Made by a program: the position numbers and the translations under genes | Assembly (NCBI RefSeq): GCF_007748095.1 | Contig: NZ_CP036287.1 | Coordinates: forward strand, 3,906,001-3,970,000 | Source: Engelhardtia mirabilis | GTDB taxonomy: Bacteria > Planctomycetota > UBA1135 > GCA-002686595 | Length of the DNA: 64,000 nucleotides | Direction of reading: 5' to 3' | Shown: one piece after another, positions 56,707-64,000 of the stretch | Layout of the letters: each line of letters begins with the position of its first letter | Position numbering within the stretch: position 1 is the stretch's first letter | Notes under the pieces: model-generated | Seen by the model: the letters and a program-made list of their open reading frames with translations, nothing else | Database searches by the model: none | What the model was told of the DNA's origin: nothing

Positions 56707-59490
56707 ATGCAGGACATCACCACCGCCCTCCTCTCCGAACGCGACTGGCTCGCGTCCTTCGCCCAGCGGCTCGTGCGGGACGCCGCCGCCGCCGACGACC
56801 TGGTCCAGGAGACCTGGTTGAAGGCGCTGCAGCACCCCCCCGCTCGCCTCGACCGGCCGCGCGGTTGGCTCGCGACCGTGATGCGTTCGGTGCTGGTGCA
56901 GACCGGCCGCGCGGACTCCCGCCGCGAGCGGCGTGAGCGGCTGAGCGCGGCCGGCGAGGCGCTCGACGACGTGACGGTGGCCCTGCAGCGCTCGGAGCTC
57001 GAGCAGCAGGTGGCCCAGGCCGTGGCCGAGCTGCCCCAGGACCAGCGCGAGGCGATCGTGCTGCGCTTCCGCGAGGGCTGGTCCAGCGTGCGTATCGCCC
57101 GCGAGCTCGAGCTGACCGACAGCGCCGTGCGCTCGCGCGTGCACCGCGGGCTCGAGCAGGTGCGCGCCAAGCTGCGTCGGAGTCACCCGGAGGACGAGCG
57201 CGCCTGGGCTCTGGCGCTGATCCCCCTCGCGCGCAGGGCCATGGGAACGCGAAGCCTGTTGGCGGGTCCGACCCTGGGTGTCGCCCTCGTCGCCGCCGCG
57301 GTGCTGGCATTCGTCGCCCTCTCCGCGCCGAGGGGACTGGAACCGGCCAGCGGCGGCGGCGCGCGGCCCGATCGGCTGGCCCAAGCCGGCGCTCCGGGGC
57401 TGGCATCCGTGCAAGCCGACTCGCCCACCTCACGCACGCAATGGCTCGCTGGCCCGGGCCGGATGGAAGTCCGTGGTCGCCTGGTCGACGACGGCGGCCA
57501 GCCCCTGGCCGAGCGCAGCCTGACGCTCTACTGCGGTCGCGAGAGCCGACACGAGCTCGTCACCGACGCGGCCGGGATCTTTGCAGTGGTCCTGGAGCGA
57601 CCCGACGGCGCGGCCTCGGTGGACCTCGATCTGCAGATCACCGATCCACTCCTGGAGCCTTGGATCGAGCGCTGGACGCGCGACGTCGCCGAGTGCATCG
57701 ATCTCGGTTCCCTGCGCCGGCCTCGCCGCGGCGCGGTGCGCTTCACCTTCACCAACGGGGCCGGCCATCGGCCCGCGCGGGTCCAGGGCGCCCTGGTCCA
57801 GCCGGGACGCACGAACGTCAGCAGCCCCCTGGCCCGACCGGCCAGCCCGCCCATCGAGTGGGAACTCGAGGCGGGCCAGGGCCTGTGCCGCGGCGTCGAA
57901 GCCGGCAGCTACGTGCTCTGGGTCCGCGGGGACGCCGATCGTTGGACTTCGCGCGAGCTGGAGGTCGAGCTCGATCGCATCACCGACCTGGGCCCCATCG
58001 TCGGCGAAGCGGCGGCCAGCGCAGAGCTGTTGACCGTCGCCCTGATCGCGCCGGACGGCGCGCCCTTCACCCGTTCTGCGGTGCGCTTCACCGCCGTCGC
58101 CGAGGGATGGTTCGCCAGCCAGACGCCGCGTCCCGACGCCCAGGGGCAGGTGCGTCTGCTGGTCGACGGACCCGGCCCGATCGACCTGGTGGCGAGCTCC
58201 TACTCCCGCGAGTTCGCCAGCCTGCGCGTCGAGGTCCGGCCCGAGACGCCGCGACCGATTCGGATGCAGCTCCAGCCCTGGAGGGCCCTCGAGGTCGAGG
58301 TGCGCGATGCGATCGGGCGCCCCGTGCGAGACGCGATGGTGAGCCTGCGTCCGGCGACGTCGGAGCGCACGGACTGGCTCGCCGGCGGCCGCTACATCGC
58401 CCAGGAGAGCTACCAGGAGGCCTGGCCCACATCCATCCCCGGCACCTATGCCGCCTCGCCCCTGGCCCGCCCCTTCAGCGTCGCGGTGGCCACGCGCCAG
58501 GATCCGAGTTCGAGCTTCTGGAGCACCGTCGCCGTCCAAGCGGTCGACGACCCGAGCCAACTGGGCAGCAGGCTGGTCTTCGAGCTGCCCTTCGAGGTGG
58601 CTGCGGACTTCGAGATCGAGGACGGACCAGGGGACGAGCCGGCGGCTGCGAGGCAACCCGCCGAGTTGGGCGGGCGGGTCTTACGCCCCGATGGGAGCGC
58701 GTCCGTCGACGTGACCGTGGCCCTGGTCGACGCAGGCGCCGTGGTCGACGCCGTCAACACCGACGTCGAGGGCCGCTTCTGGCTCGCGGGCGACGTCGGC
58801 CCCGGCGCGAGCCTGGTCACCCTGCCCCACCGCGTCCGACCGGGCTTCGAGCGCACCGCGGAGGTCGCCATCACCGCCGAGGACCCGCGCTTTCGCCACG
58901 CCTTGCCCCCCGCGGATTCCCGCGGGAGCGTCGAACTGATGTTGCCCGCGCGGGCCAGGCTGACCGGCCGACTGCTCGGGGATCCTTCGCAGGTCGAGCG
59001 CTGGTCCCTGCGCATCGACTCGAGCCTCGAGGGTGGCGTCCTGGCCGACCTCGACGTGCGTGCGGAGCTCGAGCTCCCGCTGGAGCAGGACGGACACTTC
59101 GAGGCGGCCTTCGTGCCCCTGGACGAGACCCGGTTGCTGCTGCGCCGCGCTGCGGAGGACGAGGCGGACGAGCCCCTCGAGCTCGAGCTGCAGTCCGGCG
59201 AGTACCGCGACCTCGCCCTCGATCTGAACCTCACCGATCGGAGCCTGCGGTCGGAGGCGGGCCTCGACGAGAACGAGCGCCTGGCCTGGGTCGCGCTGTC
59301 CGCGAACGGTCTGCGACGCAGCGGCGAGGTTCGCGGGCCACTCGCCCCGGGAGCCACGGTGCTCCTGCGCGACCTGCCCGGCCGGCGCATGGTGGTCGCG
59401 CGCAAGCGACAGCTCGGGGAGCACGGTTGGTCGTTCCTGAGCACGACCGAGGTCGAGCTCGACGATCAGGAGCTGGTGCAGGTCCCCTGA
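56707..59490 (+). CDS. ECF sigma factor fused by a membrane helix to a ~700-residue extracytoplasmic domain
   Basis: 927 residues from ATG 56707. Residues ~10-65 are sigma region 2 (LVRDAAAADDLVQETWLKAL, RGWLATVMRSVL) and ~105-158 are region 4 (ELPQDQREAIVLRFREGWSS, then IARELELTDSAVRSRVHRGL). A single predicted helix at ~184-206 (TLGVALVAAAVLAFVALSA) follows. The rest is a beta-rich extension: a carboxypeptidase-regulatory-like segment (VRGRLVDDGGQPLAERSLTL), several others, and LGGRVLRPDGSASVDVTVAL. Planctomycete ECF groups with such C-terminal extensions are known. If the helix inserts, the sigma domain is cytoplasmic and tethered. No anti-sigma gene is adjacent, so the C-terminal part may itself sense and regulate. 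One unbroken frame. Confidence 0.9.
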   Translation: MQDITTALLSERDWLASFAQRLVRDAAAADDLVQETWLKALQHPPARLDRPRGWLATVMRSVLVQTGRADSRRERRERLSAAGEALDDVTVALQRSELEQQVAQAVAELPQDQREAIVLRFREGWSSVRIARELELTDSAVRSRVHRGLEQVRAKLRRSHPEDERAWALALIPLARRAMGTRSLLAGPTLGVALVAAAVLAFVALSAPRGLEPASGGGARPDRLAQAGAPGLASVQADSPTSRTQWLAGPGRMEVRGRLVDDGGQPLAERSLTLYCGRESRHELVTDAAGIFAVVLERPDGAASVDLDLQITDPLLEPWIERWTRDVAECIDLGSLRRPRRGAVRFTFTNGAGHRPARVQGALVQPGRTNVSSPLARPASPPIEWELEAGQGLCRGVEAGSYVLWVRGDADRWTSRELEVELDRITDLGPIVGEAAASAELLTVALIAPDGAPFTRSAVRFTAVAEGWFASQTPRPDAQGQVRLLVDGPGPIDLVASSYSREFASLRVEVRPETPRPIRMQLQPWRALEVEVRDAIGRPVRDAMVSLRPATSERTDWLAGGRYIAQESYQEAWPTSIPGTYAASPLARPFSVAVATRQDPSSSFWSTVAVQAVDDPSQLGSRLVFELPFEVAADFEIEDGPGDEPAAARQPAELGGRVLRPDGSASVDVTVALVDAGAVVDAVNTDVEGRFWLAGDVGPGASLVTLPHRVRPGFERTAEVAITAEDPRFRHALPPADSRGSVELMLPARARLTGRLLGDPSQVERWSLRIDSSLEGGVLADLDVRAELELPLEQDGHFEAAFVPLDETRLLLRRAAEDEADEPLELELQSGEYRDLALDLNLTDRSLRSEAGLDENERLAWVALSANGLRRSGEVRGPLAPGATVLLRDLPGRRMVVARKRQLGEHGWSFLSTTEVELDDQELVQVP

Positions 59491-59523
59491 CGTCGCGTCG
59501 GCGCGGGCCCGAATCGCCCGCTC

Positions 59524-59556
59524 CGGATCAAGGCTGACGTCGCGAACCCTGATCCG
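59524..59556. terminator. Weak hairpin between convergent genes
   Basis: CGGATCA (59524-59530) pairs with TGATCCG (59550-59556) around a 19-nt loop, between the sigma-fusion stop (59490) and the stop of the convergent gene (59592). Short stem, long loop, no T-run: only a candidate. Confidence 0.3.
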
Positions 59557-59591
59557 AGCGGCCGGGTGGATCGCGACCTACGCCGACCGCA

Positions 59592-60467
59592 TCACCAAGC
59601 CTTCGAGCGACGCGGGTACTTGCAGGCGGCGACTCTCGCCCGGGGCCGCGGCCCTACGACGACCACCTCGGTTGCACCCGATCCCCCAAAGGCGCCGTCG
59701 TCGCCGCCCTGGTCCCGAAGATCGTGCAGCTCCAGGAGCTCGATCAGGGCCTCCAACCGCATGGGCAGGACCACGCGCTCGATGAGGACCCGCACGGCCC
59801 ACGGCAGCAGCTGCAGCCCGAGAAGGATGAGGAAGGACGCGACCAGAGCTTGCATGAGGGCACTGAAGGCCAGCAACGCCAGGGCGAGCTGGCTCCCCCA
59901 CAGCACCCACCAGAGACTGCCGAGGAACTGCACCCGGGCATCGGCGAGCTCGATGCGATCGAACAGCTCGGGACGCGCCCGCAGCGCGCGGCGGCGCTGG
60001 TCCCCAAGCCACCGTTGGCGCAGGACCATGTCCGCCTGCTCACCCGACCACGGAACGTCCCCGGCGAGGTCCTCCCGCCCCGTCGCTCGCAGGTGCTCCG
60101 CCAGGTAGCGGTAGGGGAAGGAGCAGTCGGGGTTGCTCCACTTCTTGACCGAGCGGCACGGCATGCTCGCGTCGGAAAAGCGCCGCGCGTTGCGCCGCAG
60201 GCTGCGGACCTCGATCGTCTCGAGTCCCAGTCCGGCCAGGAGGTGGCCGACGGGGTAGCCGACGGCCGCCAGCCCGATCCAACCCAGGTTGCCGGCCCAT
60301 CCGATGCTCAAGACGATCGACGCATCTCCGCCGACGACCGCGACGACGGCCATCCCACAGAACAGCAGGACGAGCGTCCCCAGCAGGCCTGGAATCCAAA
60401 GGGCCAGGATCTCGGAGCGCATCGTGCCCCAGGAGCGAATGAAGCTGGACGAGGATCGAAAACTCAT
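59592..60467 (-). CDS. Predicted multi-spanning membrane protein, unknown
   Basis: 291 residues from ATG 60467. Hydrophobic segments: ILALWIPGLLGTLVLLFCGM, AVVAVVGGDASIVLSIGWAG, LGWIGLAAVGYPVGHLLAGL near the N-terminus and FLGSLWWVLWGSQLALALLA with ASFLILLGLQLLPWAVRVLI towards the end. A soluble loop in the middle (residues ~95-180) is rich in Arg and contains CRSVKKWSNPDCSFPYRYLA. The tail is Gly/Arg-rich. No family recognised. It converges with the sigma-fusion gene. Confidence 0.65.
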   Translation of the reverse strand: MSFRSSSSFIRSWGTMRSEILALWIPGLLGTLVLLFCGMAVVAVVGGDASIVLSIGWAGNLGWIGLAAVGYPVGHLLAGLGLETIEVRSLRRNARRFSDASMPCRSVKKWSNPDCSFPYRYLAEHLRATGREDLAGDVPWSGEQADMVLRQRWLGDQRRRALRARPELFDRIELADARVQFLGSLWWVLWGSQLALALLAFSALMQALVASFLILLGLQLLPWAVRVLIERVVLPMRLEALIELLELHDLRDQGGDDGAFGGSGATEVVVVGPRPRARVAACKYPRRSKAW

Positions 60468-60820
60468 CGGTGAAGTCGGGTAGTCGGCATTGGGCGAAAA
60501 GGCGAGCGCCGGGGAACGAGCCTCTCGAACTCGCGCCGCCGGCAGGCGCGACAGGATGCCAGCTCTTGCCTGCCGAGGTCCACTGGCCGCCACCGTCGAG
60601 GGCGCCACGCCCCTCGATGCCACGACTCCGGGCGACTCGCTGCAGTGGACCGCTGATTGGGCCCCCACTGCACGAGCCCGGCCCGCGTCAGATCCGGATC
60701 CGAAGGTGCCTCGGCCTCGACCTCGTCGCGCAAGACCTGGCGGCTCGGTCCCCCTCGCCACCCCGGCGTTCGAGCGCTGGGCCGACTCCTCGAGGTCCGA
60801 CTTCCCGGCCGCGCCTTTGC
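60468..60820. other. 353-bp intergenic region
   Basis: Between two minus-strand genes. It must contain the promoter of the membrane-protein gene at 60467 if that gene is not read through from upstream. I see no gene, hairpin or repeat in it. Confidence 0.5.
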
Positions 60821-62692
60821 TCAGCCGCTGAAGGCGGCCTCCTCGCTCAGGTCGATCACGGTGGTCTCGCCAGCCTGCAGCTCGAAGCTGCCCAGCGGAA
60901 TCACCGGACGTCCCGACGTTCGAACCCCGATTCGAACCAAGCCAGCGCGACGGACCTCGCCGGTCAACTCGAAGGCGTTGCTCCCTTCGACGGCCGCCCC
61001 TTCGGTGGCGAGTGGAACCCAGATCGAGGCCCTGTCCTCGTCCGACCAGGTCCACAGGACCTCGGTGTTGGGTGCCGTGAGCATGATGGGTTCTGCTCCC
61101 CTCCCCTCCGCGATGTGTGGCAGGCGCACCGTGACCCTCGGCCATTCTCGCACCCGCAGCACGACCTCCTCCGAGGCGTCATCGAGCACGACCGTGGTCC
61201 GGTCGGGGAACCAGCGCTTGCTCGGGGCCAGGACCACCGGGCCTGCGGGGAGCGTCACCTTGCCGTCCTCTTGACTGGGCCAGACATCGATCAAGGTCCC
61301 GTCGTCGATGGCGACCACGCTCGCAGGGGCATCGCTCGGAGCGACCCTCACACTCGCCGCTTCCAAAAGCGACGCTCCGGATTCGTCGTCGACGTACCGC
61401 ACGCGAGTCGTCACCAAGCCATCGACGGACCAGGTCAAGCGGACATCCTCACCCGGCCCCAGGTCGACCGTCTCGCCGACTCCCAGACCCGCGAGGCGCA
61501 GGTCCCAAGATCCAGGAACCACTCGCAACGGCCCCCATTCGAGTAATCCGGGCTCGACCCCTCGCAGCCCCTTGCGACCTCGGGGCGTCTCGGCACGGAA
61601 CGAACTTGAGAACTCACGTCGTGGGCTCAGCGTGTATCGCTCCAACGACGCCATCTGATCCTCCGGGCAGAGGATCGATCCGGAAACCGTAGCCAAGCCC
61701 TCGTCGTCCCCCAGTCGATCGAGGTCCAGCCTCCACCCCTCATCGGCATCGACCTCCACGGAACCACTGAACGCCGAGCCAGAGAGAACACCCAAGCGAT
61801 TCACCCGCTCTCCCACGTTGACGAACCCCCTGCCCGCCATTGCCGGATAGCGAGCCATGCCCTGCTCGAAGTCCGCCGCGTCGATGGCGTACTCGAAGCC
61901 CGGGACGCCCAGCGGCACGCCGTCCCAGCGCTCCGGGTCGCCCGTGTAGAGCTCGACATGGGCGAGCGGAAACGCCAGCACGTCCACATGGGTACCAGAA
62001 GGCGGGGGCACGCGGGCAGGCGCATACCCATCAGCGAGGACGTAGCTGCGCAACTGCGCGTCGGCGACGGAGACCTCGAGGCAGCCATCAACAGCCTCAG
62101 GCCCGTCAGCCTGTTGGGCGAGGTGCTCGAGCACCTTCTGGGTCGTCGGCGGCGGGTAGGTCTCGCGCCACCAGGCCTCAACCAACTTGAACTCCCGGAT
62201 CGGGCGACCGTCCTGCTGATCGAACACTCGGACCGCAATCCGCTCCTCGTCATCGCAGAAGGCCAGGTCCAGATTCCCGGCATCATCGACACTCCGTGAC
62301 GTTGGCGACCACAACCGCAAGCCCCGGCGGAGATAGAGAGGCCCTAGATCCTCCGCGACCAACGAATCGGGTAGCGCCACGTCGCCCTCGCCCGTCGCTT
62401 GGATCGAGACATCAATGACAGCGCCTCCAACAGCCGACCGCAGGCCGAGGGAATACTCGCCGCTCGGCGCGGGCCCGCCGCAGATGCTCAGATGAAGCTG
62501 AGGACCCGCTGGCGACTCGACGACACCTCGCCTCGCTGGGAACTCGGTCGCGAGCGCCACCTCGGACTCCGAGGGCTCGCTGGTGGCCTCGCCCTTGGGA
62601 ACGCTCGGGATGGCGTCGCCAGGGACTGGAGTGAAGGTCAACCAGACCGCGGCGAGAACGAGAACAGCGAACAACAGAGCGCGAATGAGCAT
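60821..62692 (-). CDS. Large exported or membrane-anchored beta-rich protein, unknown
   Basis: 623 residues from ATG 62692. An N-terminal membrane helix or signal (LIRALLFAVLVLAAVWLTF) is followed by a Pro/Ser/Glu-rich spacer and about 580 residues of alternating strands with no catalytic motif: DEERIAVRVFDQQDGRPIRE, VELYTGDPERWDGVPLG, VSGSILCPEDQMASLERYTL, VTVRLPHIAEGRGAEPIMLT. The overall style (repeated beta domains after one helix) resembles the extension of the sigma-fusion protein nearby, but there is no sigma domain and similarity is only in composition. Somewhat lower G+C than its neighbours. Confidence 0.7.
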   Translation of the reverse strand: MLIRALLFAVLVLAAVWLTFTPVPGDAIPSVPKGEATSEPSESEVALATEFPARRGVVESPAGPQLHLSICGGPAPSGEYSLGLRSAVGGAVIDVSIQATGEGDVALPDSLVAEDLGPLYLRRGLRLWSPTSRSVDDAGNLDLAFCDDEERIAVRVFDQQDGRPIREFKLVEAWWRETYPPPTTQKVLEHLAQQADGPEAVDGCLEVSVADAQLRSYVLADGYAPARVPPPSGTHVDVLAFPLAHVELYTGDPERWDGVPLGVPGFEYAIDAADFEQGMARYPAMAGRGFVNVGERVNRLGVLSGSAFSGSVEVDADEGWRLDLDRLGDDEGLATVSGSILCPEDQMASLERYTLSPRREFSSSFRAETPRGRKGLRGVEPGLLEWGPLRVVPGSWDLRLAGLGVGETVDLGPGEDVRLTWSVDGLVTTRVRYVDDESGASLLEAASVRVAPSDAPASVVAIDDGTLIDVWPSQEDGKVTLPAGPVVLAPSKRWFPDRTTVVLDDASEEVVLRVREWPRVTVRLPHIAEGRGAEPIMLTAPNTEVLWTWSDEDRASIWVPLATEGAAVEGSNAFELTGEVRRAGLVRIGVRTSGRPVIPLGSFELQAGETTVIDLSEEAAFSG

Positions 62693-62754
62693 CTTGTGAA
62701 GCGGGCTGTTGCAGTTGGTCAGGGCTACTTCAAGCCCGTCGACCGCCACATGTG

Positions 62755-63225
62755 TCAATTGGGATCAGGATCTTCAATGTGGCACAGGGCGCAAGAGATC
62801 TTGTAGGGATCCCCCTCAGCCATGCTGGCTTCACCGATCCAGCTCCCATCACCGCCTTGATAGGCCGAGGCGGTCACCGACCCGAATCTCACCCATATGG
62901 AAGTCTCGCATCCCTCGAACCCAGGAGCGCACTCAGGGCACTCGGCAACCCCGGGTTGGGTCGCGAGTGCCACGTAGAGCGCCTGCTTGGCCGCCTCGAT
63001 CGCCGAGATCGGCCCAGCGGTTCCTCCCGTACCACTGGTTGGTTGAGTGACGTCGTAGCTATCTGTGCTCGGGTCGCCATCGTCAGGGACTGTATAGGGA
63101 CCGTACTTGACACTGTCTCCCGCACAAGTCGGCTCTTGGCTGGTAGCGGTGGCCATGACGACCGAATCGGGAACAAGCACTGCCGCGACGAGGACAGCGA
63201 CTACAGACGAGGACCTGCAGATCAT
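62755..63225 (-). CDS. Small exported cysteine-rich protein with CxxCH motif
   Basis: 156 residues from ATG 63225. Signal peptide (SSSVVAVLVAAVLVPDSVVM). The mature part contains EPTCAGDS, AECPECAPGFEGCETS and, at the end, ISCALCHIEDPDPN; CALCH could attach haem c or, with the other cysteines, form disulfides or bind metal. No family recognised. Lies 62 bases upstream of the large beta-rich gene in the same direction, so the two may be co-transcribed. G+C is clearly lower than in most of the window. Confidence 0.65.
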   Translation of the reverse strand: MICRSSSVVAVLVAAVLVPDSVVMATATSQEPTCAGDSVKYGPYTVPDDGDPSTDSYDVTQPTSGTGGTAGPISAIEAAKQALYVALATQPGVAECPECAPGFEGCETSIWVRFGSVTASAYQGGDGSWIGEASMAEGDPYKISCALCHIEDPDPN

Positions 63226-63474
63226 CTCTCAATCCTGCATGAAGGAACCAGTACGGTGCAGCCGCGCTGCATCAGCGCGGCGACTAGAACAAGGGTCGAG
63301 AGTCTAGGGGGGGGGGCAGAAAGCGCAACGGCCGATTCTTGGGGGGTCCGGTCCGGGCGCATAAGCAAGCTCTTACTCAGTGCTCCATGAGAGGTCCAAT
63401 GCCTTGTGGAATCGTGCAGGGTCGATTCAGACCTGCCCCAACGCGGTTGGTGGCACGCTCCGTGATAGAGCGCT

Positions 63475-64000
63475 TCAAGCCAACTCGAGCTCCCGCTGCT
63501 CCAACGCCTTGACCTCGTCGCGCAGCTTGGCGGCGTCCTCGAAGCGCAGCTCCTCGGCGGCGCGGTACATGTCGCCGCGCAGGCGCTCGAGGGCCTCGCG
63601 GATCTCGGCCGGGGTCAGCTTGGCGCCCTCGGCCACGCGGCTGGCGCCCTCGCCGGGCAGCTCGGGGGCCGAGTAGTCCATCTCGTAGAGGGCCTCGATC
63701 GAGTCGCGGATGGGCTTGATGATCGTGCGCGGTGTGATGCCGTGCTCGGCGTTGTAGGCCTGCTGCACGGCGCGGCGGCGCTCGACCTCTTCGCGGGTGA
63801 CGCGGATCGAGTTGGTCTCCTTGTCGGCGTAGAGGATCACGCGGCCCTCGACGTTGCGCGCGGCGCGGCCGCAGGTCTGGATCAGGCTCGTGGCGGAGCG
63901 CAGGAAGCCCTCCTTGTCGGCGTCGAGCACCCCCACCAGGGCCACCTCGGGCAGGTCGAGGCCCTCGCGCAGCAGGTTGATGCCGATCAGCACGTCAAAG
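63475..64000 (-). CDS. uvrB: Excinuclease ABC subunit B, C-terminal part (5' end outside window)
   Basis: The frame is open to the window edge; ~174 residues are visible, ending at the stop at 63475. They carry the helicase end GINLLREGLDLPEVALVGVL, motif VI QTCGRAARNVEGRVILYADK, the linker HGITPRTIIKPIRDSIEAL, and the C-terminal UVR motif (DMYRAAEELRFEDAAKLRDE) that binds UvrC. Works with UvrA and the UvrC encoded at 43062-44924. The gap 63226-63474 upstream of the next minus-strand gene is relatively A+T rich and holds a run of ten G (63307-63316). Confidence 0.97.
   Translation of the reverse strand, partial: FDVLIGINLLREGLDLPEVALVGVLDADKEGFLRSATSLIQTCGRAARNVEGRVILYADKETNSIRVTREEVERRRAVQQAYNAEHGITPRTIIKPIRDSIEALYEMDYSAPELPGEGASRVAEGAKLTPAEIREALERLRGDMYRAAEELRFEDAAKLRDEVKALEQRELELA

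Noticed and set aside
63307..63316. Run of ten G as a phase-variable tract
   Set aside because: It lies in non-coding DNA over 70 bp from the nearest start and could be an ordinary or sequencing-related homopolymer.

Overview
The window is about 68-70% GC, densely coded on both strands, and looks like a chromosomal segment of a planctomycete (Planctomycetota). The best evidence is a cytoplasm-to-surface gene set typical of that phylum: a DUF1549/DUF1553 protein, a DUF1501 protein and a WD40 protein in one operon, an ECF sigma factor fused through a membrane helix to a large extracytoplasmic domain, a type II secretion pseudopilin, and several secreted proteins that end in a similar beta-rich module. 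Kdo transferase (kdtA) and an LpxR-like lipid A deacylase point to a Gram-negative envelope with Kdo-lipid A. The lineage is inferred from gene content only; no rRNA, tRNA or CRISPR array was seen.

Layout. 1-1160: end of a secreted protein, then a perfect 59-bp inverted repeat. 1323-7671: ileS, an AsmA-like protein, a rhomboid protease and a class I aminotransferase. 7870-13801: tightly overlapping operon of an iron-type ABC importer (binding protein, double-length permease, ATPase), a pentahaem cytochrome c and a HEAT-repeat lipoprotein. The next gene of this operon, a DUF2071 gene, is split by a complete IS66-family element (14231-16678) with an exact 8-bp target duplication. 17026-22081 (minus): operon of a thioredoxin-fold protein, DUF1549/1553, DUF1501 and WD40. 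22364-32847: UbiA-family transferase, pseudopilin, a second giant inverted repeat, metK, kdtA, secA, a receiver-domain protein, pyrD and lspA. 32959-46776: xerD-type recombinase, then an accessory block of secreted proteins (a beta-helix protein, a decayed subtilisin next to its intact paralogue, a tandem SGNH-hydrolase pair, a sialidase-like propeller) with uvrC among them. 46931-53253: selO, an acetyltransferase, a small membrane protein, a PLP racemase plus DUF1611 pair, a MITE-like palindrome and a TPR protein. 53631-59490: recQ, an lpxR-like gene and the sigma-factor fusion. 59592-63225: three poorly known membrane or secreted proteins in a somewhat lower-GC stretch. 63475-64000: 3' end of uvrB.

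How the genes work together. The ABC importer, pentahaem cytochrome and HEAT lipoprotein are probably co-translated, because successive genes overlap by the stop/start tetranucleotide NTGA; this links metal uptake to a periplasmic electron-transfer protein. UvrC, UvrB, RecQ and XerD supply DNA repair and chromosome resolution. SecA and LspA supply export and lipoprotein maturation for the many secreted proteins. The most unusual items are the sigma-membrane fusion, the shared C-terminal module, the decaying subtilisin copy, the two giant inverted repeats with common sub-motifs, and the IS66 disruption, which can be reversed base for base.
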